Positions 15,656 to 27,168 of a stretch of DNA of 64,000 nucleotides are shown here, piece after piece. The DNA is from Stigmatella aurantiaca DW4/3-1. Lineage in GTDB: Bacteria; Myxococcota; Myxococcia; Myxococcales; Myxococcaceae. Numbering within the stretch: position 1 is the first letter of the stretch; every line of letters begins with the position of its first letter. The translations under genes were made by a program, and so were the position numbers. The notes beneath the pieces were generated by a model. It saw nothing but the letters and a program-made list of their open reading frames with translations. It was not told the DNA's origin and searched no databases. The stretch is from NCBI RefSeq assembly GCF_000165485.1, contig NC_014623.1, forward strand, positions 8,884,893 through 8,948,892. The letters are read 5' to 3'.

Positions 15656-18040
15656 TCATCCTCCCTGGGCCACGCCCAGGAGCCCGGCGAGCACCCCCGC
15701 GGCGGTCACCGCTCCCCCGGCCCCCGCCCCCCGCACCATCAGGGGCCAGGCAGCATGGCGCCCGGTGGTGAATGCCACCAGGGCCTCCGCCCCCCGGAGC
15801 CCCGCGGCGGGATGCTCTGGCGGAACGGCCACGGGCTCGACCTTCAACACGGGCCGGTGGCCCGGCTCCCGGGGCGTTTCGATCCGGGCCAGATACCGCA
15901 GCACCCGGCCCTCGGCGCGCAGTCCCGCCATGCGAGAGGCGAACCTCCGGTCCCACCCCTCCAGCGCGCCCAAGAAGCGCTCCACGTCCTCCTCGAGGAG
16001 GAGCTCTTTCGGAAGAAAGGGTTCCACGCCGATGTCCTCCAGTGAGACAGGCAACCCCAGCTCGCGTGCGAGGATGAGCGCCTTGCGCGCCACATCGAGG
16101 CCCATCAAATCCTCACGCGGGTGGGGCTCGGTGTAGCCATGGTCCCGAGCGAGGCGGACCGCCCGGGACAGTGCAACCCCCTGCATGAGCTGCTCGCAAA
16201 GAAAGCCCAGGGAGCCCGACAGACAGCCCTCGATGCGCCAGACACGGTCTCCGGTGCGGACCAGCTCCGTGAGCGTGCGGAGGACCGGAAGGCTCGCGCC
16301 CACGGTGGTCTCGTAATTCCAGATGCGGCGATGGGTCCGGGCCAGGGAGAAAAGCTGCTCCCGGAGCGGCCAGGGCATCGTCAAGGGCTTCTTGTTGGCG
16401 GAGACGACGTGAATGCCCCGCTGAAAGGCCGCCGCGTAGAGGTGCTCCATGCCATCGGCCGCGGTGCAGTCCACGAGCACGGGCGCCCGCAGGCGCCGCA
16501 AGCGATCGAGCCCACTGGGAAGATCCAGTGTCTCCGGGGCGTCGCGTCGCGTGGACGTCAACCGCTCCCGCCACTGGCTCAGTGAGATTCCTTCGTCCTG
16601 AAAGAGGAAGTGACGCGTGTCCACGATGCCGCACACCCGGAGACAAACCCCCTGCGTCCTCTCCAGGAACTCCTGTTGGCCCTGAAGCTGCTCCAGCAGG
16701 TTTCCCCCGACGGTGCCGTGCCCCAGCAGCAGCACATTCACCTCCGTGCGCGGCTCCTGCACCTGAATCGAAGAGGAAGGAGTGCTCTCTGGCGCGGGCA
16801 AGGCGAGCGCACGCCGCACCAGCCCCTCCAGCGGCCCCCACTCGATGAGGAAACCATCATGCCCGTGGAGGCTGGAAAGCTCCGCGTACTCCGAGGGACG
16901 GCCCAGCGCCCGCAGGCGCTCGGACAGCTTCAACATGTGCTCTGGAAAGAAGAGCTGGTCCCGGTCGATCCCCACGCACAGGGTGCTTGCCCGGATGCGG
17001 GACACCCCCCACGTGCCTTCCGGGGTCCCCTCGGGCGGACGCGCGAGGTCATGGTGGTCCATGGCCCCGAGCAGCGAATAGTAGGACAGGGTGTCGAAGC
17101 GCGCGCGCAGCTGCCGGCCCTGATGCTCCAGGTAGCTCTGCACGGGAAAGAGCGCGCGTGAAGACCCGTCCGGAGAGGCTCTCGCCTGGCGCGCCTCCAG
17201 GCTCGGCTCCGCGCGGTAGGTCAGCATGGCGAGCTGCCGTGCCAGCTCCAAGCCCCGCCGGGCAACCTCCGGGAACTCCAGGTCCAGGAGCAGGGCCTGC
17301 CGCGCCACGTGGTTCCACCCCACGATCCAGGAGCTCGCGGCCTCGCAGGCGGCGATGGGCAGCAGCCGCTCGAAGCGCTCGGGGGCCAGGACCGCGAGGC
17401 ACAACACAATCATGCCCCCCAGCGAGCCTCCCGCGAGCAGTTCCACCCGCTGGATGCCCAGCGCATCCAGCGCCTGGAGAATGGCGCGCGCCTGGTCCCA
17501 AGGGGTCACGGTGGCCGGCAAGGAGCGCTCATCGAGCCGCCGCTCCCCCGGCGGCAATGGCGCGGAAGGCCCGGTGCGGCGGTCTTCCCCCCGGGAGGGG
17601 AAGCCCTCGTCGGCGGGACCCGAGCTGCCATAGCAGGAGCCCAGGTTGTTGAAGCACAGCAGACGCACCCGCTCCGGATCCAACACCCGGCCAGGGCCGA
17701 TGAGCGGCTCCCACCATCCCCCCGGTCCCCCCGCGCGCATGTCCCCGGTGAGCGCGTGGACCAGCAGCACGGTGGGCACGGAAGGATCCGGCCTTTGAAA
17801 GCCCCTCGGATCCACCGCACCGGCCAACTGGCGCCGCTCCTCCCGCGTGCGGCGGACAACCCGCAGGGCGTTTTCCCGCACCTCCTCGTCCGGCAGGACG
17901 CGGCTCCTCGACTGGAGCCACGTTCTGTCCTGTCCTGGGCCCCACCACCAACCACGTGAGACATGGGACGTGAGCCAAGCGCCCCCTTCGAGAGGGAGAT
18001 CCGGGAGCGGCAGATCAAAGACATGGGAAAGGGCGGACAT
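15656..18040 (-). CDS. Bifunctional homoserine O-acetyltransferase (MetX)-homoserine dehydrogenase fusion
   Basis: 794 residues from the ATG at 18040 (GGAAGAGG site). Residues 1-415 are an alpha/beta-hydrolase acyltransferase of the MetX family: HALTGD at 95-100, nucleophile S206 in GGSLGGM, acid D359 in GIDRDQLF, and base H394 in HGHDGFL. Residues about 433-794 are homoserine dehydrogenase: nucleotide-binding LLLGHGTVGGNLL, SANKKPL, the substrate region YETTVGASLPVL and LSGSLGFL. One chain would thus reduce aspartate semialdehyde to homoserine and acetylate it. The product feeds the MetY enzyme encoded 64 bases upstream. A helix-breaking Pro/Ser linker (residues 413-430) separates the halves. 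Confidence 0.9.
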   Translation of the reverse strand: MSALSHVFDLPLPDLPLEGGAWLTSHVSRGWWWGPGQDRTWLQSRSRVLPDEEVRENALRVVRRTREERRQLAGAVDPRGFQRPDPSVPTVLLVHALTGDMRAGGPGGWWEPLIGPGRVLDPERVRLLCFNNLGSCYGSSGPADEGFPSRGEDRRTGPSAPLPPGERRLDERSLPATVTPWDQARAILQALDALGIQRVELLAGGSLGGMIVLCLAVLAPERFERLLPIAACEAASSWIVGWNHVARQALLLDLEFPEVARRGLELARQLAMLTYRAEPSLEARQARASPDGSSRALFPVQSYLEHQGRQLRARFDTLSYYSLLGAMDHHDLARPPEGTPEGTWGVSRIRASTLCVGIDRDQLFFPEHMLKLSERLRALGRPSEYAELSSLHGHDGFLIEWGPLEGLVRRALALPAPESTPSSSIQVQEPRTEVNVLLLGHGTVGGNLLEQLQGQQEFLERTQGVCLRVCGIVDTRHFLFQDEGISLSQWRERLTSTRRDAPETLDLPSGLDRLRRLRAPVLVDCTAADGMEHLYAAAFQRGIHVVSANKKPLTMPWPLREQLFSLARTHRRIWNYETTVGASLPVLRTLTELVRTGDRVWRIEGCLSGSLGFLCEQLMQGVALSRAVRLARDHGYTEPHPREDLMGLDVARKALILARELGLPVSLEDIGVEPFLPKELLLEEDVERFLGALEGWDRRFASRMAGLRAEGRVLRYLARIETPREPGHRPVLKVEPVAVPPEHPAAGLRGAEALVAFTTGRHAAWPLMVRGAGAGGAVTAAGVLAGLLGVAQGG

Positions 18041-18104
18041 GGGCCTCTTCCTGAAAGAAGGGGGGGACGAAACGGGGAGAACGGGGGAGGAGGGCGCCAG
18101 GGAC

Positions 18105-19587
<1,483 letters not shown>

Positions 19588-19597
19588 TGCGGACGGC

Positions 19598-19626
19598 AAG
19601 ATGGTCGCCTTCCGCGATATTGTCAA
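19598..19626 (-). promoter_or_regulatory. Candidate promoter of the metY operon
   Basis: On the minus strand TTGACA (19626-19621) is followed after 17 bases by CATCTT (19603-19598). The -35 box is perfect and the -10 box weak. Predicted start about 19590, just before the leader-peptide ATG. Confidence 0.4.
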
Positions 19627-19667
19627 GCTGTCCGTCAAAACAGAGAACTTCCAGGGAGGCTGTCCGG

Positions 19668-21389
19668 TCAGGGCAACTGGCCTTCGAGGGAGGGCCAGCG
19701 GGTCCGCACCCACTGCCGCACGTACTCCACCTCCTGCTCGTAGGTGGTGAAGTCCTGGCGCGAGTTCCAGCGGGGGAAGTTGGGCTGGCCAATGGTTCCG
19801 GGCGCACCAAAGGCCTGGTAGGCCGTGGACCACTCGGCCCAGTCCCGGCGTGCGGCGGGGGCTGTCTCCCGCACGTAGCCGTCGATGAGGGAGAGCACCG
19901 TCTCCAGCTTCAGCTCATCGCGCAGCAACGCCCGGTAGCGCGCCCGCATCGGCTCCGCGAGGGCCGGCTCGGCGAGCATCCGCGAGAAGAGCAGGTTGTC
20001 CTCCGCGAAGGTGGGCCGCGCCGTGGGGCTCGACCGGGTGGTGTCGAAGTTCTGGCCAAGGCTCGCGTCCAGGTCCCAGGGGATGAAGCGCCAGGGACCG
20101 CCGGTGGACGGATCAAAGGCGTGATAGGCATTCTTTCCCTGCGAATCCGTCCCAAGGATGAGCGTGTTGAAGATCCACCAATCCTGGTAGTCATTGCCTG
20201 CCAACCGCTCGCTGAAGCCCGTGCGGAAGGTGGCGGCGTCCGAATCCGAGACAAAGCCGATGAGGCTGGACAGGGTATCGAAGGCGTGGGGCCGTCCCTC
20301 CTCGGGAGTCCCCTCCTCTTTCTCGAAGCCCTCGTTCAGCCCTGCCTTGGGGGTGCCGTCCTTGCGAAGCCGGGAGAAGTTGGCGTCCTTGTCCACCGCC
20401 TTGAAGAGATCCGAGTCCTTGGACAGACCGTGGGCCGCCATCAGGCGCTTGTTGACGTGGTCCGCCACCGTGTACAGCCCCCGGTAGCGGTTGTTCACAT
20501 AGAGCACGGCGCTGAAGGTGCGGATCTGCACGTGGGCCGGGTCCATGCGGTTCCACAGATCAAAGGCCAGCCGCGAGCGCAGGTAAGAGTTGTCATTGAA
20601 GGGGGTGATGAGCACCACGCGCTTGCGGTCCGTGAAGCCCCCGCCGAACACGGGCTCGTTGAAGAGGTCCTCGTCCGGGAACTTGAGGGTGAGGCTGCGC
20701 TTGGGGAAGACGCTGGAGGTGGCCCCGCGGTACTTCGCCTCGATGGAATACGCCCGGCCCCGGTAGAGGATCCGCACGGGGCGGTACTCGCCCGCGGTGA
20801 GGCCCCGCTCATCGTGGGTCAGATGCATGACCGGGAGCCCATACTCCTCGGTGTAGGCAGCGGGATCGACGATGGGCACGTTGCCGGGCGCGTTCTTGTT
20901 CTCCGCCACGCCCACCTTCAACGTGCCTGTCTCCCCCGTGCTCTGTTCCTTGAGGAGGAGGTTCCACACCGCCGCCTGATCCTTGCCGGGCGTCCAGCTC
21001 AGCGTGGCGCTCGCCGCGTCGAAGGACGCCCCCGGTGGCAGGTTCTCCACGGTGAAGCGCAGCCCCTGTGCGGTATGGCCGGTGCCACAGGCCACCTTCA
21101 CCGAGAGCGGCTCTCCTTCGAGCACCCAGCGGGCCTCGCCCGCCGTGGGCGCACACACCGTGGGCAAGGGCGCTGGCCCTGGGTCATTCTCCCCAGGAGG
21201 TGTTCCCGGCTCCGGCGTTCCCCCGGGGGGCTCTTGAGGAGGAGCGGGGACCGAGGGGGGCCCCTCGGCTTCGGGGGGCGTCTCGGGGCTTCCTTCCGGT
21301 GCGGCGTCCGTGTTCGCCGCCGAACACCCCACCACCGTCAGACACAGCCCCCACCCCAGCACACCCATCAGCGAACGAAATCCCTTCAA
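19668..21389 (-). CDS. CotH kinase family lipoprotein
   Basis: 573 residues from a TTG at 21389, preceded by GGGGAGGGG; a GTG at 21419 is the alternative. The N-terminus KGFRSLMGVLGWGLCLTVVGCS is a lipoprotein signal, then a long Pro/Glu/Gly linker to about residue 75 and a putative Ig-like strand region. The CotH domain follows: PVMHLTHDERG, KYRGATSSVFPKRSLTLKF, LITPFNDNSYLRSRLAFDLW, YVNNRYRGLYTVADHVNK and PWRFIPWDLDASLGQ. CotH proteins are atypical protein kinases known from Bacillus spore coats; here the enzyme would act on surface proteins. It stands alone, upstream of and on the same strand as the metY leader. Confidence 0.88.
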   Translation of the reverse strand: MKGFRSLMGVLGWGLCLTVVGCSAANTDAAPEGSPETPPEAEGPPSVPAPPQEPPGGTPEPGTPPGENDPGPAPLPTVCAPTAGEARWVLEGEPLSVKVACGTGHTAQGLRFTVENLPPGASFDAASATLSWTPGKDQAAVWNLLLKEQSTGETGTLKVGVAENKNAPGNVPIVDPAAYTEEYGLPVMHLTHDERGLTAGEYRPVRILYRGRAYSIEAKYRGATSSVFPKRSLTLKFPDEDLFNEPVFGGGFTDRKRVVLITPFNDNSYLRSRLAFDLWNRMDPAHVQIRTFSAVLYVNNRYRGLYTVADHVNKRLMAAHGLSKDSDLFKAVDKDANFSRLRKDGTPKAGLNEGFEKEEGTPEEGRPHAFDTLSSLIGFVSDSDAATFRTGFSERLAGNDYQDWWIFNTLILGTDSQGKNAYHAFDPSTGGPWRFIPWDLDASLGQNFDTTRSSPTARPTFAEDNLLFSRMLAEPALAEPMRARYRALLRDELKLETVLSLIDGYVRETAPAARRDWAEWSTAYQAFGAPGTIGQPNFPRWNSRQDFTTYEQEVEYVRQWVRTRWPSLEGQLP

Positions 21390-21470
21390 ACACCCCTCCC
21401 CGCGCCCGTCTCTGGCCACGAGGAATAACCATCCCTGCCCTCCCGGGGCAGCCCACCCCCAGCGCCCTTG

Positions 21471-24212
21471 TCAGCTCGCGGACGCAGCCCGGCGGTTGCG
21501 CCATGCCTTCTCCGCGCCAATGACGGGAAGGATGACCGCCGCCACCAGCGCCGAGAGCCCCCACTCCGCCCACCCCAAGGGAGCAGTCCCGAACAACTTC
21601 TGCATGAACGGCAAGTAGATGAAGCCCAACTGCAACAGCAGCAGCAGGCCGATGCCCAGGAACACGATGGGATTGCTGAACAAGCCCAGCCGGAACAGCG
21701 AGCCATGCAGGCTCCGGCACATGAGCAGATAGAAGATCTGGAACAGAATGACGGTCGTCACCGCCATGGTCTGTGCCTCGCGCATCGCCTCCTCGGCGCC
21801 GACGCGGTCCGTCTCTGTCCGGAACTCCCACGTGAACAGACCGATGGCCCCGGCCGCCATCACCAGCGCGGCAACGGCGGTGCGGCCCACCACGAAGCGG
21901 CTGAGCACTGGCTCGGAGGGAGCACGCGGTGGCCGCTGCATCAAGTGAGGCTCCTTGGCCTCGAAGGCCAGGGGCAACGCCAGCGCCACCGTGGCCACCA
22001 GGTTGATCCACAGGAACTGCACGGGGAGCATGGGCATCAGCGGCGCCAGCCCGCCCCCGGCCAGTTCCTGGATGGGAAAGAAGGCCACGCTGAACGCCAG
22101 GATGAGCGCCAACCCCAGGTTGGTGGGCAACACGAAGGCGAGCGACTTGACGAGGTTGTCGTAGACGCGGCGGCCTTCCTCCACCGCGGAGACGATGGTG
22201 GTGAAGTTGTCGTCCGTGAGGACGATGTCCGCCGACTCCTTGGACACCGCCGTGCCGGTAATGCCCATGGCCACGCCGATGTTGGCCTGCTTGAGCGCGG
22301 GGGCATCGTTGACGCCATCCCCGGTCATGGCCACCACGTGGTGCTGAGCCTGAAGCGCCTTCACCAGCCGCAGCTTGTGCTCGGGCGCCACCCGGGCGAA
22401 GACATGCGAGGAAGCCGCCACCTCCCGCAGCTGGGCATCGTCCAGCCTCGCGAGTTCCTGCCCCGTGACCACCTTCCCCTCCGCGAGCCCCAGCTGGTGG
22501 CCGATGCTCTCGGCCGTCTTCTGATGGTCACCGGTGATCATCTTCACGGCGATGCCCGCCTCGTGGCACGCGCGCACCGCCGCGATGACCTCCTCCCGGG
22601 GAGGATCAATCATCCCCTGCAAGCCCAGCAGGGTGAAACCGCCCTCCACGTCCTCGGGCTTCAGCCCGGAGGAGGCGCCAGACACGGACTTGCTCGCCAC
22701 GGCCAGCACCCGCAAGCCCTTGCCCGCCATGCGATCCATCTCCGCGAGCACCGCTTCTGGCGCAGCGCCCTCGGACTGGCAGCGCTTCAGGACCACCTCC
22801 AGCGCGCCCTTGAGGAAGATCGACCGCTGTCCCTCCCCTTCCTCGTTCAGGGTGGCCATGAACTGGTTCTCGGACTCGAAGGGAATGGCATCCACCCGGG
22901 CGAAGCGGTCGCGGAGCTCCCCCACGCGCAGGCCCGCCTTCTCCGCCACCACCAGGAGGGCTCCTTCCGTGGGATCCCCCGTGATGGCGCCCTTGCCCTC
23001 CTGGGACTGGAGCGACGCATCGTTGCAGAGCACCCCGGCGCGGAGCAGCTCCGCTGCCGTGCGGGGCAGCTCCCCCACGGTCTGCCCCTCTCTTTGGAGT
23101 TCGCCCTGAACCGCATAGCCCACGCCGGAAACAGACCAGGACCCTTCCGGGGTCCACAGGGCCTGCACCGTCATTTCATTGCGGGTCAGCGTCCCCGTCT
23201 TGTCCGAGCAGATGACCGTCGTGCTCCCCAGCGTCTCCACCGCGGGCAGCTTGCGGATGACCGCCTGGCGCGCCGCCATCCGCTGCACGCCAATGGCCAG
23301 CGCGATGGTGACGATGGCGGGCAACCCCTCGGGGATGGCGGCCACCGCCAGGGTGATGGCCACCAGCAAGGCCTCGCTGATCACATACCCCCGCAGCAGC
23401 CCCACCCCGAGCAACACCACGGACATCACCAGAATGGCCACCGTGAGATAGCGCCCGATGGTGGCCAGCGCCTTCGTCATCGGGGTCTGCATGTCCGTCG
23501 CCTCGCCCAACATCCGCGAGATGCGCCCCAGCTCCGTGGTGTCCCCGGTGGCCACCACCACGGCCCGGCCTGTCCCGGACGTGACGAGCGTCCCCCCGAA
23601 GGTCAGGTTGGTGCGGTCGCCCAGGGAAGCGTCCTCCGCCACGGGAGGAAGCTGCTTGCGCACGGGCACGGACTCCCCCGTGAGCGCGGCCTCCTCCACC
23701 TGAAGGTTGCGCGCGGCGATGAGCCGCATGTCCGCGGGCACCTTGTCCCCCGAGGTCAGCTCCACCACATCCCCTGGCACGAGCTGCTCCGCGGCAAGAG
23801 ACACCTTCGCCCCCTCGCGCAGCGCCGTGACGGTCTCCGGCACCATCCGGGCCAGGGCCTCGATGGCCTGGCCCGCGCGGAACTCCTGAATGAAGCCGAT
23901 GAGGGTGTTGAGCACCACCACCGCGAGCACCACCAGCCCATCCGTCACCTTGCCCAGCGCGACGGCGAGCACCGCGGAGCCCAGGAGCACCCAGATGAGC
24001 GGGTTGTTGATCTGCCGGAACAACACCCGCCAGGGGCCGTTCTGGCGCTCCCGCTTCAGGATGTTCGGGCCATGCTGCTCCAATCGCTGCCGGGCCTCTT
24101 GGTCGGACAATCCCTCCGCCCTGCTGTGGACGCGCTCCAGCACGGCCTCCGGCGCGAGGGCATGCCATGCGGCGGACGCCGTGGCGTGGAGAGAGGGCTT
24201 CGCAAGTGTCAT
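21471..24212 (-). CDS. Cation-translocating P-type ATPase (type II, Ca2+-like)
   Basis: 913 residues from the ATG at 24212 (GAGGGAG site). All landmarks are present: N-terminal cation-ATPase domain (GLSDQEARQRLEQHGPN), TGES at 178-181, PEGLP at 294-298 in membrane helix 4, phosphorylated D337 in CSDKTGTLT, and the hinge MTGDGVNDAPAL. The C-terminal six-helix region includes WINLVATVALALPLAFE. PEGLP and the C-terminal domain place it with PMR1/SERCA-type Ca2+ (or Na+/K+) pumps rather than heavy-metal pumps. It exports cations at the inner membrane. The exact ion is inferred. Confidence 0.94.
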   Translation of the reverse strand: MTLAKPSLHATASAAWHALAPEAVLERVHSRAEGLSDQEARQRLEQHGPNILKRERQNGPWRVLFRQINNPLIWVLLGSAVLAVALGKVTDGLVVLAVVVLNTLIGFIQEFRAGQAIEALARMVPETVTALREGAKVSLAAEQLVPGDVVELTSGDKVPADMRLIAARNLQVEEAALTGESVPVRKQLPPVAEDASLGDRTNLTFGGTLVTSGTGRAVVVATGDTTELGRISRMLGEATDMQTPMTKALATIGRYLTVAILVMSVVLLGVGLLRGYVISEALLVAITLAVAAIPEGLPAIVTIALAIGVQRMAARQAVIRKLPAVETLGSTTVICSDKTGTLTRNEMTVQALWTPEGSWSVSGVGYAVQGELQREGQTVGELPRTAAELLRAGVLCNDASLQSQEGKGAITGDPTEGALLVVAEKAGLRVGELRDRFARVDAIPFESENQFMATLNEEGEGQRSIFLKGALEVVLKRCQSEGAAPEAVLAEMDRMAGKGLRVLAVASKSVSGASSGLKPEDVEGGFTLLGLQGMIDPPREEVIAAVRACHEAGIAVKMITGDHQKTAESIGHQLGLAEGKVVTGQELARLDDAQLREVAASSHVFARVAPEHKLRLVKALQAQHHVVAMTGDGVNDAPALKQANIGVAMGITGTAVSKESADIVLTDDNFTTIVSAVEEGRRVYDNLVKSLAFVLPTNLGLALILAFSVAFFPIQELAGGGLAPLMPMLPVQFLWINLVATVALALPLAFEAKEPHLMQRPPRAPSEPVLSRFVVGRTAVAALVMAAGAIGLFTWEFRTETDRVGAEEAMREAQTMAVTTVILFQIFYLLMCRSLHGSLFRLGLFSNPIVFLGIGLLLLLQLGFIYLPFMQKLFGTAPLGWAEWGLSALVAAVILPVIGAEKAWRNRRAASAS

Positions 24213-24319
24213 GTCAGGCTCCCTCGCTGAAGGGTGGTGATGCGCCCTCCACAACGCTGCCTCCCCTGCTCGCAGCACAAGAGAGGAAGCAATGGCTTAC
24301 CGGCTCATCTTAGGCACGG

Positions 24320-25873
24320 TCAGGGAGAATCCGAGGTCGCGGGACGCTGGGAGGGAGCCATGGGGATGTAGCAAGCGCCCTTCCACTCATAAGCATAATC
24401 CTCGCAGTCCTCCGGCTGGGCGGCGATCTTCACCCAGCAGCCTTTGCGAATCTCCACCTCTCCTTTCCCACAGGGTGGGCGGCGCTGCCCCTGAAGCGGT
24501 CCAGGGGGCATGTCCAGGCTGATGGCCGCTCCTTGGGGCACAGGCGTTCCGAGCGGGACCGTCACCGTCAACGAGGCATCTCCCACCCCCACCGTGCCGC
24601 CATCCTCCAGCCCCGCGTCCCGGGAGCCCTCCTGTCCCGAAGGGGCTCCCTGCCACACCCACGGCCGGACTTCCGACCGGATCCAGAGCCACAAGGTCAC
24701 CCCCAGCATCGCCACCGACAAGCAGTGCAGAAACTCCCGCGGGAGCGCCCGGGTCCCCACCCGTTCCGTCGGCGCCTGGGCGCGCGCGAGCGCTTCGGCC
24801 TCCTGCCGCACGAACTCCGCCCGCGCCAAGGCATCCTGCTGCGCGGTGGCCTTCAGCACCTCCGCGTCCCGGTACCGCGGCCGATGTCCCAGGTACACCG
24901 CCGCCGCCGCGTCCTCCGCGGGCCACGCCTCCTGCTCCAGCCGCTCTTCCGCGAAGAGCGGCACGTCCGCCTCGGGCCCCGCCCCGGCCGCCTCCCGCTC
25001 CAACGCCTCGGCCAGCTCCCCCGCCCCGCCGCGCTGCCCAGGCTTCACCGACACCATGCGCAGGATGAGCGCATCGAGCGCCGGCGCCACCCTCGCATTG
25101 AGCGCCTTCGGCGCTCGCGGGCCCTCGTCCCGACCGCTCCAGCACCCGGACAGGGGATGCGCCGGGTCGGTGGGAGGAGGGTACTCATCGGTCACCAGGC
25201 GGTAGGCGCTCACCCCCAGCGCGAACACATCGTCCGCGGGCTGGTAGGCATAGCGGGCCGACGGGGGCCGAACGGGATGCTGTGAGAAGGCCCACGCCTC
25301 GGGGCTGCGGTAGCGCGGCGTGCCCGGCGGCAACAGGTTCCAGGTCAGCGGCGAGGCCCCCCGGTAATAACCCGCGCCAAAGTCCACCAGCACCGCCCGC
25401 TGCTGGGCAGGGTGGACCAGCACGTTGTCTCCCTTGACGTCCCGGTGCACACCGTGGGCTGCCGCCGTGGCCTCCAGTGCCCGCGCCACCTGGGCCAGCA
25501 GCCGCATCACCTGACGCGAGGTGGGGCTGCGCGCATGGGCCCACTCGTACAGGGGCACACCGTCCACCCACTCCATCACCAGGAACGGAAAGGCCACTGG
25601 CCGCGTGGGATGCTTCCAGAGGCCGTGATCCAGGAGCCGGGGCACGCCGGGGTGGCGGATGCGCGACAACAAGCCCACCTCGCGCGTGAAGCGTTCGTCC
25701 CAGGCATGCAGGGCCAGCTTCAGGGCAACGGGGGCGGCTTGGGGCTGCCCGGCCCTGGAGGCCAGGTACACCGAGCCATAGCTGCCCCTGCCCTTCCATG
25801 CCCGCACCAACCAGTTTCCCACCTGGGTGCCAAGGGGCAGCGCGGCGGGATCCAACGGGGAAATTGTCTCCAT
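24320..25873 (-). CDS. Serine/threonine protein kinase with C-terminal membrane anchor
   Basis: 517 residues from METISPLD at 25873. Kinase landmarks: glycine loop GRGSYGSVYLA at 28-38, lysine K52 (ALKLAL), catalytic HRDVKGDN at 143-150 and DFGAGYY at 164-170. APE is replaced by SPEAW. A single membrane helix lies at 381-398 (FLHCLSVAMLGVTLWLW), leaving a C-terminal region of about 115 residues with paired cysteines outside the membrane (CGKGEVEIRKGCW). That region could be the sensor. This layout is frequent in myxobacteria. It lies upstream of the P-type ATPase on the same strand, separated by 107 bases. Confidence 0.92.
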   Translation of the reverse strand: METISPLDPAALPLGTQVGNWLVRAWKGRGSYGSVYLASRAGQPQAAPVALKLALHAWDERFTREVGLLSRIRHPGVPRLLDHGLWKHPTRPVAFPFLVMEWVDGVPLYEWAHARSPTSRQVMRLLAQVARALEATAAAHGVHRDVKGDNVLVHPAQQRAVLVDFGAGYYRGASPLTWNLLPPGTPRYRSPEAWAFSQHPVRPPSARYAYQPADDVFALGVSAYRLVTDEYPPPTDPAHPLSGCWSGRDEGPRAPKALNARVAPALDALILRMVSVKPGQRGGAGELAEALEREAAGAGPEADVPLFAEERLEQEAWPAEDAAAAVYLGHRPRYRDAEVLKATAQQDALARAEFVRQEAEALARAQAPTERVGTRALPREFLHCLSVAMLGVTLWLWIRSEVRPWVWQGAPSGQEGSRDAGLEDGGTVGVGDASLTVTVPLGTPVPQGAAISLDMPPGPLQGQRRPPCGKGEVEIRKGCWVKIAAQPEDCEDYAYEWKGACYIPMAPSQRPATSDSP

Positions 25874-26064
25874 GGGAGGCCTCGTGGCGATGGACGGACC
25901 GCTTCCGTCCGGAACCACCCTACTTCATGGGTAACGTCGAAAGCACCCTCCCTGTTGAGTTCTCACCGCCTCCCCCTCCCCCCCCTGCTTGCTTACCCCC
26001 CAGCCCACCCAGCCCTACGGTCCGCACCGGGACGGAGCCCTCGCGCATCTGATCTCCCGGCACG

Positions 26065-27168
26065 ATGAACCTCGACCTCTTTCCCACCGTCCCCGCGCCC
26101 CCGGGCCCTCTCGACGGGCTGTTGAAGGTCTCCCGCATTTACCTGGAGCCAGCGGTCGAGCGTTACACGCGGGGCCGGGACATCCTGGCGCGCTTTCCGG
26201 ACGCCGAGCGGGTGGAGGTCCACTCGCATGGGAACATCCCGGGCCTCTTTGGCAACGAGGGCAATGCCGAGGCATGGAACCGCATCAAGGGCACCACCCT
26301 CGTCCTGGGGGTCAAGAAGACGATGCGCTTCGAGTCCAACGGGCGCAGCGCCGACTTCCTCCCGCCGTCGATGGCCAATGGCTGCGTCATGAGCTGCGCC
26401 TACTGCTACGTGCCGCGCCACAAGGGCTACGCCAACCCCGTCACGGTCTTCGTCAACATCGAGGACATCACCGCGGCCATTCGCCGCCACGCGGGCAAGC
26501 GGGGCCCCAAGCACGAGCCCAACACGGTGGATCCGCGCTACTGGGTCTACGACATCGGCTGCAACAGCGACTGTTCGGCCGACGCGGTGCTCAGCGACAA
26601 CGTGCGGGACATGATCCGCCTGTTCACCACACTGCCCCATGCCATGGGCTCGTTCGCCACCAAGCTGGTCAATCGCGAGTTGCTCACCTACTCGCCCCGG
26701 GGCAAGACGCGCATCCGCTTCAGCCTCATGCCGCCCTCCAAGGCGAAGCTGCTCGATGTGCGGACCAGCCCCATCGCCGCGCGCATCGCCGCCATCGATG
26801 ATTTCGTGGCCGCCGGTTACGAGGTGCACCTCAACTTCTCCCCCGTGGTCATCACCGAGGGCTGGCAAGCCGAGTACCGCGAACTCTTCCAGCAATTGGA
26901 TGACTCGCTGAGCGAGAAAACCAAGGCACAACTCGCCGCAGAGATCATCTTCCTCACCCACAACGAGCGCCTGCACGAGGTGAACTTGCGCTGGCACCCG
27001 AAAGCCGAGGAACTCCTGTGGCGCCCTGGGCTTCAGGAGGCCAAGGTGTCTCAGGGTGGCGGCGCCAACGTGCGTTACCGCACCGGGATGAAGGGCAAGC
27101 TCGTCGAGGAGTTCAAGCAGCTGCTCTCACAACACATGCCGTACTGTCGTGTGCGCTACGCTTTCTGA
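26065..27168 (+). CDS. splB: Spore photoproduct lyase family radical SAM protein
   Basis: 367 residues. C107, C111 and C114 in GCVMSCAYCYVPRH form the CX3CX2C cluster that binds the 4Fe-4S centre of radical SAM enzymes. The arrangement DIGCNSDCSAD at about 163-173, LINREL-like strand segments and the C-terminal RYRTGMKGKLVEEF match spore photoproduct lyase, which reverses UV-made thymine dimers in spores. A second Cys pair (C166, C170) lies where Bacillus SplB has its H-donating cysteine. Myxospores have long UV exposure, so a repair role is plausible. Gene symbol by family likeness only. Confidence 0.85.
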   Translation: MNLDLFPTVPAPPGPLDGLLKVSRIYLEPAVERYTRGRDILARFPDAERVEVHSHGNIPGLFGNEGNAEAWNRIKGTTLVLGVKKTMRFESNGRSADFLPPSMANGCVMSCAYCYVPRHKGYANPVTVFVNIEDITAAIRRHAGKRGPKHEPNTVDPRYWVYDIGCNSDCSADAVLSDNVRDMIRLFTTLPHAMGSFATKLVNRELLTYSPRGKTRIRFSLMPPSKAKLLDVRTSPIAARIAAIDDFVAAGYEVHLNFSPVVITEGWQAEYRELFQQLDDSLSEKTKAQLAAEIIFLTHNERLHEVNLRWHPKAEELLWRPGLQEAKVSQGGGANVRYRTGMKGKLVEEFKQLLSQHMPYCRVRYAF

